64,000 nucleotides of DNA from JAUVXJ01 sp964433755 (GCA_964433755.1 CAYSSR010000001.1:1116001-1180000); one strand, 5' to 3'. Shown: positions 8,809 to 17,678, numbered from the stretch's first letter. Numbers and translations are program-made. Notes: generated by a model not told the origin, from the letters alone.

Positions 8809-9444
8809 TCAGCCCCCGTAGTAGCCGTAGGGACTGGGATAGATCGTGCTCTGAGCGGGATCGTCCCGCATGAACAGGACGTATACCGGGCTCCCTGGGT
8901 GCTGGCTCAGATCGGGCTGGCTCAAGGTAGTGACTTTGCCGCCGTAGAGAGCGCCGTCCACCTCATAGTCATATTCCACCGTCCACGGATAGCGGCCGTT
9001 CACCCGTACCTGGTAGTTCTGGACCACGCTCACGATCTCTCCCACCACGGCGTCTCCCTCACGTAGCAAGTCTACGATCCGGTCGGATACTCGGTACCGC
9101 CACACCAGGATCGCTAGACCCCCACACAGGAAGAGGAGTCCGATCCCCGCAAACGGTATGCCAACAAATGCAGCGACCAGAGAGACGGTCAGCGGGATCC
9201 CAACGACCGTGAAGATCAGGCCCAGCAGCAAGAAGATCAGGCTAGAGACGGCCCACGCATCGCTGAACAGAATGTGCCACACCGCCCGTTGTGGCACGTT
9301 TCGGGGCGTTGGGGGAGGAGCGGGCAAGCTGGCAGCGGATGGCGTGGGCGCCGTCTCGGGTGGAAGCGGGAGAGAGCCACCGCAGTTGTCGCAGTTAGGC
9401 TGGAAGGATGTGTAGTTCGTGCCGCACCATGGACACGTAATCAT
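8809..9444 (-). CDS. Zinc-ribbon membrane protein with DUF3592-like domain, paralogue A
   Basis: A 211-aa protein starting at the ATG at 9444 (MITCPWCGTNY), chosen because GGAGGTCGAC lies directly upstream; longer TTG/GTG starts overlap that site. The N-terminus is a CPWC-x10-CDNC zinc ribbon, followed by a Pro-rich linker, two transmembrane helices (about residues 60-115) and a C-terminal domain of about 90 aa. That domain (DAVVGEIVSVVQNYQVRVNGRYPW... ending in SPYGYYG) resembles DUF3592-type beta domains. Likely a membrane sensor or scaffold; exact role unknown. About 75% similar by eye to the next gene on the same strand (9920-10555): a tandem duplicate. Confidence 0.85.
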   Translation of the reverse strand: MITCPWCGTNYTSFQPNCDNCGGSLPLPPETAPTPSAASLPAPPPTPRNVPQRAVWHILFSDAWAVSSLIFLLLGLIFTVVGIPLTVSLVAAFVGIPFAGIGLLFLCGGLAILVWRYRVSDRIVDLLREGDAVVGEIVSVVQNYQVRVNGRYPWTVEYDYEVDGALYGGKVTTLSQPDLSQHPGSPVYVLFMRDDPAQSTIYPSPYGYYGG

Positions 9445-9919
9445 GTCGACCTCCACAGTCAATCGAGTTCTTGCCGGAGGGAGTAGCTACTGGGCAGAGC
9501 GGCAAGAGGGTGCTGAGGAGAGGCTTCTCGATGATACCACGGATGGAGGCACGAGCCAAGCAAGCTTGCTGCATCCCACCTATCCCAGAATACCCTGGCC
9601 AACAACGGACTCGTAATGGGTCGCCTTGGGCTTGAGCACCAGGCGGTGCTTCTCGTGTTCCGGGAGATATCGATCTGGTTCGATGCCGGGCCGGCGAGCT
9701 CGGCTAGTGCCTCTTGGGATTGCCAGCAAGGGTACCGGGGGGAAGTGAACCTCTTGTTGCTCACCACGACGAAAGACCAAGACCGCTAGCTTCCCTAGTC
9801 TCGATCTGAGCCCAGGTACTCTTCGGCCCCGGCCGCTGGTGTGACTCCACGCCACATTTTCGCGATCATGGAACCACTCTCTTTCAGGCAACCGGAGTGT
9901 TGTGTCGGACGCGCTTGAA
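9445..9919. other. Intergenic stretch between the zinc-ribbon paralogues
   Basis: 475 nt separating the two copies. A minus-strand frame ending at 9580 reads through the middle with a protein-like segment (KLAVLVFRRGEQQEVHFPP) but has no start site or recognised family. No gene is called. Confidence 0.4.
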
Positions 9920-10555
9920 TCAGAGACCGTAGTATCCGTACGGACTGGGATAGATCGTGCTCCGAGTTGGATCGTCCAGCATGAACAGGACATACACCGG
10001 ACCCCCTCGCTGCTGGCTCAGGTCGGGCCTGCTAAGGGTAGTGACTCTGCCGCTGTAGGGATCCCCGTCCACCTCATACCTGTACCTCACCGTCCACGGA
10101 TACCGACCATTGACCCGTACGCCGTAGTTCTGGATCACGCTTAGGATCTCTCCCACCGTCGCTTCCCCTTCTCGCAGCACCTCTACCGTCCGGGCGCAGA
10201 CGCCATACTTCCACACCAGGACCGCAATCCCGCTACACAGGAAGAGAAGTCCCATCCCGACGAAGCATGGGCCATCCGGCGCAGCGACCGCAGAGATGGT
10301 GAGATAAAGGCCACCTGCTGTGAAGACGAAGCCCAGCAGCGTGAAGACCAGAGCGGAGATGGCCAAGCCATCGCTGAACAGTATGTGCCATACAGCTCGT
10401 TGTGGCACGTTTCGGGGCGTTGGCGGAGGGATGGACAAGGCAGAACTGGGAGGAGTGAGCGCCTTCTCTGGTGGAAGGGGGAGAGAGCCACCGCAGTTGT
10501 CGCAATTGGGCTGGAAGGAAGTGTAGTTGGTGCCGCACCACGGGCAGGTGATCAT
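9920..10555 (-). CDS. Zinc-ribbon membrane protein with DUF3592-like domain, paralogue B
   Basis: A 211-aa protein with the same architecture as the gene at 8809: a CPWC/CDNC zinc ribbon, Pro-rich linker, two transmembrane segments (ALVFTLLGFVFTAGGLYLTIS and MGLLFLCSGIAVLVWKYG) and a beta domain ending SPYGYYGL. The start is the ATG at 10555 behind the same GGAGGTCGAC site used by paralogue A; upstream in-frame ATGs are not needed. The ribosome-binding site, the first codons and the C-terminal tail are the best conserved parts. Substitutions elsewhere show the duplication is not recent. Function unknown; a membrane-anchored sensor is a guess. Confidence 0.85.
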   Translation of the reverse strand: MITCPWCGTNYTSFQPNCDNCGGSLPLPPEKALTPPSSALSIPPPTPRNVPQRAVWHILFSDGLAISALVFTLLGFVFTAGGLYLTISAVAAPDGPCFVGMGLLFLCSGIAVLVWKYGVCARTVEVLREGEATVGEILSVIQNYGVRVNGRYPWTVRYRYEVDGDPYSGRVTTLSRPDLSQQRGGPVYVLFMLDDPTRSTIYPSPYGYYGL

Positions 10556-11036
10556 GTCGACCTCCATCGTCAGCCGAGGCAGAGCAGAGTACACAGCGAT
10601 CTAGTAGAGGCGAACCAACCGGATGATGTCACAAGTGGGGCGAGACAGCAAGGTGCGTGGCTATCGGTGAGATGAATCCGTTCTCGTCTCCCGTAGCGCA
10701 CAGCGAGTGTCATGGCCGTCTGCGATTACGGCCGCGCCGTGTCGGCATCGGACGTGGAGACGGAGCGCCAACGAATGATGCGTATGGTGGCCTGTGTTCG
10801 GCCCGAACCGTCTAGTCGGCGTAGTCCGATGCCTGCCATTTGTACCACACCCGCGCAAGGCGCGCGGCACAATGTGTCCCCAGCGACAAAAACCTAGACA
10901 CAATCGCAAAGCGTTCTTAACAATTCCTGAACATGTGTGTGATACGGTTCCTGTAGACTGAATCGCGCGGGAGCAGCGACGTGGACGCTCACCGCAGGCA
11001 TTGCACGGAACCTTATGGGAAAGGACGGAGAATCAG
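10556..11036. other. Divergent intergenic region
   Basis: 480 nt between the minus-strand zinc-ribbon gene and the plus-strand Lcl gene at 11037. It must contain both promoters, but I see no consensus pair. A GC-rich imperfect inverted repeat (CGCGCAAGGCGCGCG) lies near 10850. No gene supported. Confidence 0.4.
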
Positions 11037-12914
11037 ATGTTTCAGAAGCTGCTCGTTCTCGTGATCGTGCTTGGTTTGGTGATGTTGGGGCTTGTGGGTG
11101 ATGGAGTATGGGCCTCAACCGATTGGTCCTCTGAGCTGGTGGGCCGCCTGACGACCACAGTACAGGAGGTGAGGACATCGTACTCCATCGTCGATACAGG
11201 CCAAGAGCTGTGCTACGACGCAAGCGGTGAGATCGCCTGCCCCGCAGCAGGTGAGGCCTTCTATGGGCAAGACGCCCAGATCGACGGGAATCTGCCCAGC
11301 TACACAATCAGCGCAGACGGTCTGACCGTCTACGACAACGTCACCGGCCTGACCTGGACGCAGAGCCCTGACTGGAACGGCGACGGCGACATCGACTCCA
11401 GCGACAAGTTCGTCTTCTCGGACTTCCTGGACTACCCCAACACGCTCAACGCTCAGAACTACGGTGGGTACAGCGACTGGCGGGCGCCAACGATCAAAGA
11501 GCTGTACTCGCTGATCGACTTCGACGGCACAGACCCCGCGGTGAATGGAAGTGGGACCACGGGCCTGACACCGTTCATCGATACCGACTACTTCGCGTTC
11601 GGGTATGGCGATACCGCTGCCGGCGAACGGATCATCGACGCGCAGTTCTGGTCCAGCACCGTGTACGTCAGCACCACGATGGGCGGCATGGAAACCACGT
11701 TCGGTGTGAACTTCGCCGACGGTCGCATCAAGGGCTACGGCCGCTCCGGCATGGGGGGCGAGATGGACCAGTACGCCTACTTCGTGCGCGGCAGCACCGA
11801 CTACGGCGTGAACGACTTTCAGGACAACGGCGACGGAACAGTGACCGACAATGCCACGGGACTGATGTGGACACAGGCTGACGACGGCGGCGAGGGCATG
11901 ACCTGGGGGCAAGCCCTTGAGTACTGTGAAAGTCTGGACTATGCCGGATTCGACGACTGGCGCCTGCCGAATGCCAAAGAACTGCAGAGCCTCGTCGACT
12001 ACGACCGGTCGCCGGATACCACCGACTCTGCGGCCATCGATCCCATCTTCAGCGTCACCGAGATCACGAATGAGGCCGGAGAGGCGGACTATCCCTTCTA
12101 CTGGTCCAGCACGACTCACGTTCGCGCCGGAGGCACAGGCTCGGCCGCGGTTTACGTGGCGTTCGGCCGCGGCATGGGATCGATGGACGGGGTGAACGTC
12201 ATCGACGTTCACGGCGCCGGATGTCAGCGCAGCGACCCCAAGGGCGGCGACCCGGAGGACTACCCGAGATGGGGGTTCGCTCCCCAGGGCGACGTGCAGC
12301 GTGTCTTCAACCATGCCCGCTGCGTGCACGGTGGCGCAACCGGTGAAGTCTTCACCGGCGGCGATGTGAACAGACTTGCCGGATCCGGCTCGATGCAGCC
12401 CGGCAACGACACGGGACAAGCCGCCCGACTACCAGGCGAGCCGCCTCAGGAAGCCTTCCTCGCTTGCAGTGGGGCCAGTCAGGGCGACACGTGTGAAGTT
12501 GCCACTCCGCAAGGGTCACTGACAGGAATCTGCATGCTCGTCGAGGGATCACCCGCATGCGTTCCACAGACAGGACCGGCCTCGGGCCAGCCGCCGGGAG
12601 GAAGCGATGGGATGGAGACGCCACCCAGCGAACAGAGAGCTGATGGCGAGCAAGACCAGCCTCCCCGGGGTGCTGACGAACAGGCGCAGCAACCTGGTGG
12701 GCCATACCTTGACCTGACCTCCGCAGCCGCAAAGCTCGGCGTCACGGAGGAAGCCCTGCGCGACGCTCTCGGCGATCGCAGTGAGGGACGGGCCAATTCT
12801 GCGGCAGCCGCCAATCAACTGGGCGTTACGGAAGAGGAGCTTGTCGCCGCGTTGGGTGTGCTGCCTCCCGAAGGACATCCCGCGGGAAATGCTCCGGCGA
12901 GTGGTTTCAACTAG
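11037..12914 (+). CDS. Secreted protein with two Lcl/DUF1566 domains and C-terminal LGVTEEE repeats
   Basis: A 625-aa exported protein. The start is the ATG at 11037 behind a GGAG site; residues 1-22 are a signal peptide (LLVLVIVLGLVMLGLVGDGVWA). Two Lcl (DUF1566) domains follow: the first around residues 80-255 (GLTWTQSPDWNGDGDIDSSD, DWRAPTIKELYSLID, FWSSTVY) and the second around 260-405 (GLMWTQ, DWRLPNAKELQSLVDY, YWSSTTH). NGDGDIDSSD looks like a calcium-binding dockerin-type loop. After a Cys-containing low-complexity region, two short repeats (KLGVTEEALRDALGD and QLGVTEEELVAALGV) close the protein. Probably a cell-surface or secreted binding protein. It lies 117 nt upstream of a two-component system. 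Confidence 0.88.
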   Translation: MFQKLLVLVIVLGLVMLGLVGDGVWASTDWSSELVGRLTTTVQEVRTSYSIVDTGQELCYDASGEIACPAAGEAFYGQDAQIDGNLPSYTISADGLTVYDNVTGLTWTQSPDWNGDGDIDSSDKFVFSDFLDYPNTLNAQNYGGYSDWRAPTIKELYSLIDFDGTDPAVNGSGTTGLTPFIDTDYFAFGYGDTAAGERIIDAQFWSSTVYVSTTMGGMETTFGVNFADGRIKGYGRSGMGGEMDQYAYFVRGSTDYGVNDFQDNGDGTVTDNATGLMWTQADDGGEGMTWGQALEYCESLDYAGFDDWRLPNAKELQSLVDYDRSPDTTDSAAIDPIFSVTEITNEAGEADYPFYWSSTTHVRAGGTGSAAVYVAFGRGMGSMDGVNVIDVHGAGCQRSDPKGGDPEDYPRWGFAPQGDVQRVFNHARCVHGGATGEVFTGGDVNRLAGSGSMQPGNDTGQAARLPGEPPQEAFLACSGASQGDTCEVATPQGSLTGICMLVEGSPACVPQTGPASGQPPGGSDGMETPPSEQRADGEQDQPPRGADEQAQQPGGPYLDLTSAAAKLGVTEEALRDALGDRSEGRANSAAAANQLGVTEEELVAALGVLPPEGHPAGNAPASGFN

Positions 12915-12971
12915 GATGCCTACCCGGTTTCCGCTTCTGCCGCTCGGACACAGGCGCGTTGTGTCCACATA

Positions 12972-13000
12972 TTGACGAGGCGCACACGAGCGGGTACAAT
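12972..13000 (+). promoter_or_regulatory. Sigma-70 promoter of the two-component operon
   Basis: TTGACG (12972-12977), a 17-nt spacer and TACAAT (12995-13000). Predicted start near 13007, 25 nt before the response-regulator ATG at 13032. One of several TTGAC-N17-TAnnnT promoters in the window. Confidence 0.65.
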
Positions 13001-13031
13001 GGGCACATCAACAGACTAGCCGGGAGACGCG

Positions 13032-13721
13032 ATGGCCAAGACCATCCTGGTGGTAGACGACAAAGCCAGTGTACGCAGGCTTGTGCAAGACTACCTTTCA
13101 GAGCAAGGGTTTCGAGTGGTGACGGCCAGCAACGGGCGCGACGCCCTCCTCGTCGCTCGCCACGAAGAGCCGGACCTTATCCTCCTCGACATCATGATGC
13201 CGGAAATGGACGGCTTCGAGTTCATCCGGGTGTACGGCAAACAGAAGGATACTCCCATCATTGTGCTTACGGCCAAAGTGGAGGAATCGGACAAAGTGGT
13301 GGGCCTGGAGCTCGGCGCAGATGACTACGTCACCAAACCGTTTGGCATGCGCGAACTGCTGGCCCGCATCCGGGCTGTCCTGCGGCGCGTCGAAACGGGG
13401 CCTCCCACAGCGGAGGTACTGAGCGCGGCGGACGTCACCCTCCACAAGGGTACGCGCCAGGTGAAAGTGGGTGACCGGGTAGTCGGCCTGACTCCCAGCG
13501 AGTTTGACCTTCTGGCGATACTGATGTCGGCACCCGGACGCGTCTTCACGCGCGACGTGCTGCTCGAGGAGCTACAGGGCGTTGCCATTGAAGGCCTCGA
13601 ACGCTCCATAGACGTGCATATCAGCAACCTTCGCGGCAAGATCGAGCCGGATCCGGCCAATCCGCAGTACGTCGAGACGGTGTTTGGGGTTGGCTACCGT
13701 TTCCGCCCGGAGTCTGGATGA
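13032..13721 (+). CDS. OmpR/PhoB-family response regulator
   Basis: A 229-aa transcription factor. The receiver domain (1-115) has the acidic pair D9-D10, phospho-acceptor D53 (LILLDIMMPEMDG), T80 (VLTAK) and K102 (TKPFG). The C-terminal winged-helix DNA-binding domain (about 130-225) has the usual LTPSEFDLLAIL, the recognition-helix region RSIDVHISNLRGKIE and the wing (VETVFGVGYRF). All key residues are intact. It is phosphorylated by the histidine kinase encoded next, whose ATG lies 10 nt after this gene's stop, so the two form an operon driven by the promoter at 12972-13000. Target genes unknown; the Lcl protein upstream is a candidate. Confidence 0.96.
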   Translation: MAKTILVVDDKASVRRLVQDYLSEQGFRVVTASNGRDALLVARHEEPDLILLDIMMPEMDGFEFIRVYGKQKDTPIIVLTAKVEESDKVVGLELGADDYVTKPFGMRELLARIRAVLRRVETGPPTAEVLSAADVTLHKGTRQVKVGDRVVGLTPSEFDLLAILMSAPGRVFTRDVLLEELQGVAIEGLERSIDVHISNLRGKIEPDPANPQYVETVFGVGYRFRPESG

Positions 13722-13731
13722 GGCGCTGACG

Positions 13732-15153
13732 ATGACCCGTTCCCTGGCGTTGAGGCTGGTCCTTGCCTTCCTCCTGGTGGGTATTACCGGCGCGGCTTTG
13801 GCCGCTCTCTTTGCCCGGTGTGCTACCGTGCGCGACTTCGACCAACTGGTGTTGGAGCAAGTACAGACCAGCTTCTTGGCCGATGCTACGGCCTACTATC
13901 AAGCCAACGGCTCATGGGAAGGAGCGTTGGAGAGCTTCGCAGACCCAGGGCTCCTGTCGCCTGCCCTACCTGGCAGCGCATCCGGACCGGTCCAACCGCA
14001 GGTGCCGCTAGAAGACGGAACAGCGGGGAATACGCTCAGACGGTCCTATGTCTTCGCCCTGAGTGACTTGGATGGTCGGGTGGTGCTGCCCGCCGGGCCT
14101 TATCGGCTTGGCGACCGTGTCCCGGATGAAGTGCTGGCCTCCGGCGTCGAGGTGGAGGTAGACGGGCAAGTAGTCGGGGTGGCGCTGATCACCGGCGAGG
14201 CCCCACAGCTTTCTCCCCAGGAGCACCAGTACTTGGAGCGCACCAACCGCTCTTCCCTCTACGCGGCGCTGGCAGCCACCCTCGTCGCCCTGGTTCTTGG
14301 CGTGATCCTGGCTCGTACGCTCACTCGCCCGGTGCGGGAACTGACCGCCGCCACTCAAGCCCTAGCCCAGGGTGACCTGAAGCAGCGTGTGCCAGTCCGC
14401 TCGAGCGACGAGCTAGGCGAGTTGGCGGCTTCCTTCAACCAGATGAGCGCCGACCTGGCGCGGGCGGTCGAGCTTCGCCGTGGGATGACGGCCGACATCG
14501 CCCACGATCTGCGCACGCCTCTTACCGTCATGGTCGGCTACCTCGAAGCGCTGCGCGATGGTGTTCTTCAGCCGAGCCCGGAGCGCTTCGAAACCTTACA
14601 CCAGGAGGCGCAGCACCTCCGGCGCCTGGTGGAGGATCTGCGCACCCTGTCTCTGGCTGATGCCGGCGAGCTCACGCTGAACCGCGAGTTGACGGCGCCG
14701 CGGATGGTGCTAGAGCAGACGGCGGCAGCCTATCGGCACCAGGCCGAGCGACAGGGCATTGGACTGAAGGTCAATGTGGCTCCCGACCTGCCGGAGATCT
14801 TCGTGGACCTGGATCGCCTGGCCCAGGTGCTGGGCAATCTGGTCAGCAATGCGCTGCGCTACACGCCGGACGGGGGACGCATTGTCTTGTCTGCGCAGAC
14901 TCAAGCGGATGGCGTGCTGCTGACGGTTCAAGACAGTGGGGTAGGAATCTCCGCGGAGGAGCTGCCACGCGTTTTCGGTCGGCTGTACCGGGGCGATGAG
15001 ACTCGCCAAGAGCAGGATGGCCAATCGGGGCTGGGCTTGGCGATTGCGAAGTCGCTTGTGGAGGCACACGGGGGACAGATCACGGCCGAGAGTGACGGGA
15101 TCGGTCGTGGCAGTACCTTCTCAATTCACCTGCCCTTGCGCCAGGTGACCTAG
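13732..15153 (+). CDS. HAMP-domain sensor histidine kinase
   Basis: A 473-aa membrane kinase, cognate partner of the upstream response regulator. Transmembrane helix 1 is residues 7-29 and helix 2 is 176-196. Between them is an extracytoplasmic sensor of about 145 aa of no recognised fold. The HAMP domain spans 197-248 (TRPVRELTAATQALAQGDL). The dimerisation box has the phospho-acceptor H258 in DIAHDLRTPL, followed by the ATPase N box (N373, NLVSNALRYTP), G1 (DSGVG, 401-405) and G2 (SGLGLAIAKSLVEAHGG). BaeS-like overall. The start at 13732 follows the preceding stop closely, so translation is probably coupled. The signal sensed is unknown. Confidence 0.95.
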   Translation: MTRSLALRLVLAFLLVGITGAALAALFARCATVRDFDQLVLEQVQTSFLADATAYYQANGSWEGALESFADPGLLSPALPGSASGPVQPQVPLEDGTAGNTLRRSYVFALSDLDGRVVLPAGPYRLGDRVPDEVLASGVEVEVDGQVVGVALITGEAPQLSPQEHQYLERTNRSSLYAALAATLVALVLGVILARTLTRPVRELTAATQALAQGDLKQRVPVRSSDELGELAASFNQMSADLARAVELRRGMTADIAHDLRTPLTVMVGYLEALRDGVLQPSPERFETLHQEAQHLRRLVEDLRTLSLADAGELTLNRELTAPRMVLEQTAAAYRHQAERQGIGLKVNVAPDLPEIFVDLDRLAQVLGNLVSNALRYTPDGGRIVLSAQTQADGVLLTVQDSGVGISAEELPRVFGRLYRGDETRQEQDGQSGLGLAIAKSLVEAHGGQITAESDGIGRGSTFSIHLPLRQVT

Positions 15154-15280
15154 ATGGAGTGTTGCCTGTGCGCCCCTCTCAGCTAACCTGCTTCTATGTA
15201 CCCTCCTTGATGTGCCCTCGAGGAGCCGCCTTGGTCATGGTCCCTGCACCAAGAACCATCGTCGCTCCAGCGCATCACTG

Positions 15281-16237
15281 CTACTCCGAGGCTACGCCCT
15301 TGAGGCAACCTGCGATGTCCGTCTGAGCCTCCACGCATCCATTGAACCCTGACACTCGAGGGCTCGCAACCAGGAATAGATCCTTGGTGTCGCTGTCGCA
15401 GACTCCGTGACCGAAGCCGCCTTCGACGAAACCGTGGTCTGTGGTCACAATGAGCAAAGTGTTTTCTGCTATTCCTTGCTCGCCGAGCTCGGTCAGCAGT
15501 ATGCCCAAGTCTCCGTCGACCCGTGTCAGAGCCTGCGAATACTCCACGTGATTCTCTCCATAGGAGTGGCCCTCGTAGTCAGGCTCACGGTAGTGTACCC
15601 ACAGAAAGAAAGGCGAGCTCGAATAGTCCCTGATGAACTCCAGGGTCATCGCGGTGACCCACAACCGGGATCCTCCAGCTTGCCAATAGTCGATCTCAGG
15701 CCCGGCATTGGACAGTGGCACATGCGGCCAGTACTGCGCATCCTTCGCGCAGACCATGCCGGTTGCGTAGCCTCGTCCCTTGAACCATTCCCACAGGGTG
15801 AGGCCATCCGGGATGGGGTTGGGGTCTGCGTTTGTCCAGTTGGCCATGCCGGGGTACCCCAGCCCCGTGGAGATCGCGGAATTGCTGGGGCAAGTCTCGG
15901 TCCTGTAGCCGTCGCCGCTACCGGGCTCGCAGGTCTCGCTGTCTATGTAGGGGAGATGCAGAACAGCATCCCTCGAGAGGAGATCCTCAAGGTTGGGGAG
16001 CTGTCCGTCAGCCAGCATCTCGAGGAGGTGGGCCCGTTGCGTTCCATCCCAGATGACAACGATCACCTTGTCGGCCTTCCAGGGCCAGTTCCTTCCAGCC
16101 AGAGGCACGTAGTACCATGACGTAGGAGTGAATGTGGGGTACCAGCTTTGGGCGGGGGTGCTTGGAGACACCAAGACCGGCGCCAGCAGAATAAGGAGTA
16201 TCCAGGCGGGCAACAGCAAGCAGGCGGCGCGACTCAT
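15281..16237 (-). CDS. Secreted alkaline-phosphatase-superfamily phosphodiesterase
   Basis: A 318-aa enzyme. The start is the ATG at 16237 (MSRAACLLLPAWIL), giving a clean N-terminal signal peptide of about 25 residues. The catalytic core matches the type I phosphodiesterase/nucleotide pyrophosphatase branch of the alkaline phosphatase superfamily: a metal-binding Asp plus nucleophilic Thr in VIVVIWDGTQRAHL, HYREPDYEGHSYG (Asp and His ligands), and TTDHGFVEGGFGHG (the Asp-His pair and final His). It is expected to hydrolyse phosphodiesters or phosphomonoesters outside the cell using two zinc ions; the substrate is unknown. It is shorter than many family members but keeps all metal-ligand motifs. 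A decayed zinc-ribbon gene lies directly upstream on the same strand. Confidence 0.88.
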   Translation of the reverse strand: MSRAACLLLPAWILLILLAPVLVSPSTPAQSWYPTFTPTSWYYVPLAGRNWPWKADKVIVVIWDGTQRAHLLEMLADGQLPNLEDLLSRDAVLHLPYIDSETCEPGSGDGYRTETCPSNSAISTGLGYPGMANWTNADPNPIPDGLTLWEWFKGRGYATGMVCAKDAQYWPHVPLSNAGPEIDYWQAGGSRLWVTAMTLEFIRDYSSSPFFLWVHYREPDYEGHSYGENHVEYSQALTRVDGDLGILLTELGEQGIAENTLLIVTTDHGFVEGGFGHGVCDSDTKDLFLVASPRVSGFNGCVEAQTDIAGCLKGVASE

Positions 16238-16314
16238 GGGCAGGTCCCCTTCCTGGCCGTCGATGGCCAACGTTCTCGGGTTGCAGAATCACCCACATGT
16301 CCAGCCCTGAGACT

Positions 16315-16557
16315 AACCGCCGTGAAGGTGATAACCAGCAGCGAGAGGATTAGACCGACGATGGCCCAAGCCTCACTGGACAGGATGCGCCAGACAGCGC
16401 GGCGCGGCACGTTGTAGGGAGGCCGGGAAGGGGCGGACAGACTACGACTGGGCACCGTAGGCAGTATCGCAGGCGGAAAGCGGAGAGAGCCACCGCACTC
16501 CTCGTAGTCAGCCCGGAAGAACGTGTAGTTCGTGCCGGACCACCAGCAAGGGGTCAC
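16315..16557 (-). pseudogene. Decayed third copy of the zinc-ribbon membrane gene
   Basis: From a GTG at 16557 the minus strand reads VTPCWWSGTNYTFFRADYEECGG, clearly homologous to MITCPWCGTNYTSFQPNCDNCGG of the genes at 8809 and 9920. The zinc ligands are broken: the second Cys of CPWC became Ser and the first Cys of CDNC became Glu. The upstream GGAGGTCGAC is preserved but the ATG is now GTG. Homology continues through the Pro-rich linker and the first transmembrane segment (RAVWRILSSEAWAIVGLILSLL), then ends near 16320. The second helix and beta domain are gone. A truncated, decaying paralogue. Confidence 0.8.
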
Positions 16558-16656
16558 GTCGACCTCCACATTGAATCGAGCGCCCTTGGACAACGGCCAC
16601 AGCGTGCCCGGAGGCGCACGAAGCACGCCGGGTTGTCTCCACGGGCTGGCTTGCTT

Positions 16657-17118
16657 CTAAGTCTTGTCTGCGATGTGTCCTCCAGGGTCAGCCTCGGCCA
16701 TGTTCCCCGCGCCAAGCACCATCGCCATCTGGAGGTGGGGCCTGGTGAGTCGCTTCCAGGTTACCGGGCCGTGCTTCACGCCCTCGGGCACGTAGATCCC
16801 CGAAGTGGTGTCGAACACGATGGGTTGACCATCCACGACGAACTCTATCTCGGCGCCCAGGTCCTCCGGGTTGTTGGGGTCGCTCCCGATGTGGAGAACG
16901 ATCTCGCTGCACCCTTCGCGATGCGAGTGCTCGTAGATGTGAGGGTTGGGCTCAGGCATGTCCCACACCCACCCCACTTCGATGTAGGTGTTGACTCCGG
17001 GCACCATGTCGCCGCTCATGAGGGTCATCGTGGGATACTGCCTGCCCGCCACCTTGCCGGCGGAAACCTCGTAGCGGGGTCTCCTGACCATGTTCTTCTC
17101 CCAATCTCTGTCAGCCAT
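16657..17118 (-). CDS. Cupin-fold protein
   Basis: A 153-aa protein. The start is the ATG at 17118 (MADRDWEKNMVRRPRYEVS) behind AGGAGGAG; an upstream in-frame extension has no homology. The core PHIYEHSHREGCSEIVLHIG and SGIYVPEGVKHGPVTWKR gives the two beta-hairpin metal-binding motifs of a single-domain cupin: His/His/Glu in the first and a His (KHGP) in the second. It may be a small enzyme or a ligand-binding protein with a non-haem metal; the substrate is not predictable. The frameshifted SDR remnant 40 nt upstream on the same strand suggests that this was once a two-gene dehydrogenase/cupin operon. Confidence 0.82.
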   Translation of the reverse strand: MADRDWEKNMVRRPRYEVSAGKVAGRQYPTMTLMSGDMVPGVNTYIEVGWVWDMPEPNPHIYEHSHREGCSEIVLHIGSDPNNPEDLGAEIEFVVDGQPIVFDTTSGIYVPEGVKHGPVTWKRLTRPHLQMAMVLGAGNMAEADPGGHIADKT

Positions 17119-17156
17119 CGTCCAGACTCCTCCTTCTACAATGACCTGCGAAGCTC

Positions 17157-17460
17157 CTACGGATAGATGACATGGAAGCCACAGCTCACCATCAGGTCGT
17201 GGCCGCTGATGGCGCTGCAATCGTTCGAAGCTGAGAATGCGACGACTCGGGTGATCTCTTCTGGTTCAGCTATCCTTCTGCCTGAGTATCCTCCGCCTGT
17301 CGTCTTCCGTCAAATGCGATCCACCGGGCAGAGGAGTTGTCCTCTTATCGGATCCCTTGGCGCCAGTGGCGCCGAGCCTGATGGTCTTCAGTAGGGAGTG
17401 GCATTCGCCAGTTTCGGTGCCCGCCACCTCGGTGAAGCCAACGATGGCTCCCTTGGACGG
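17157..17460 (-). pseudogene. Frameshifted C-terminal half of a short-chain dehydrogenase (SDR)
   Basis: Reading the minus strand, 17460-17430 gives SKGAIVGFTEVAG, which matches the post-active-site helix of classical SDRs (YxxSKGGIVGFT). After a frameshift, 17290-17157 gives GRRIAEPEEITRVVAFSAS followed by SAISGHDLMVSCGF, the standard SDR C-terminal signature (R-x-AEPEEIA...A-S...ITG-x-x-L-x-V-D-G-G). The stop is at 17157-17159. The glycine-rich NAD-binding half and the catalytic Tyr are not recognisable upstream. Two different frames are needed to read the homology, so the gene is dead. It sits 39 nt upstream of the cupin start, in operon-like spacing. Confidence 0.7.
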
Positions 17461-17614
17461 GCGGGGGCGGAGGTGAGCCTCAGGGACGAGTTGGTGAGGC
17501 CAGTGGTGTGAAACACGGCTCCAAGTTTAAGAAAGCCGCATTCTGCTCCATTCGGATTGCCACCCACACTATGTCAGAACACCTTGTCCATTGTCTCAGG
17601 CCTCGGGCATTCGC

Positions 17615-17627
17615 GGAACAGTGTTCC
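17615..17627. promoter_or_regulatory. Candidate operator, inverted repeat
   Basis: GGAACAGTGTTCC: two 6-nt arms around a single base, upstream of the promoter at 17679-17707. The size and symmetry fit a dimeric regulator site, but a 13-nt palindrome can occur by chance. A similar imperfect sequence (GGAACAGTGCTCC) is present near 25660. Confidence 0.2.
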
Positions 17628-17678
17628 CATCATCGTCCGACACTGGTTCTCTTGCGGATTCTGTCAGCACCACCCAGC

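Noticed and set aside
11115..12419. 434-codon minus-strand open frame opposite the double-Lcl gene
   Set aside because: Antisense to a clear secreted protein; no ribosome-binding site and Val/Ala/His-rich nonsense composition.
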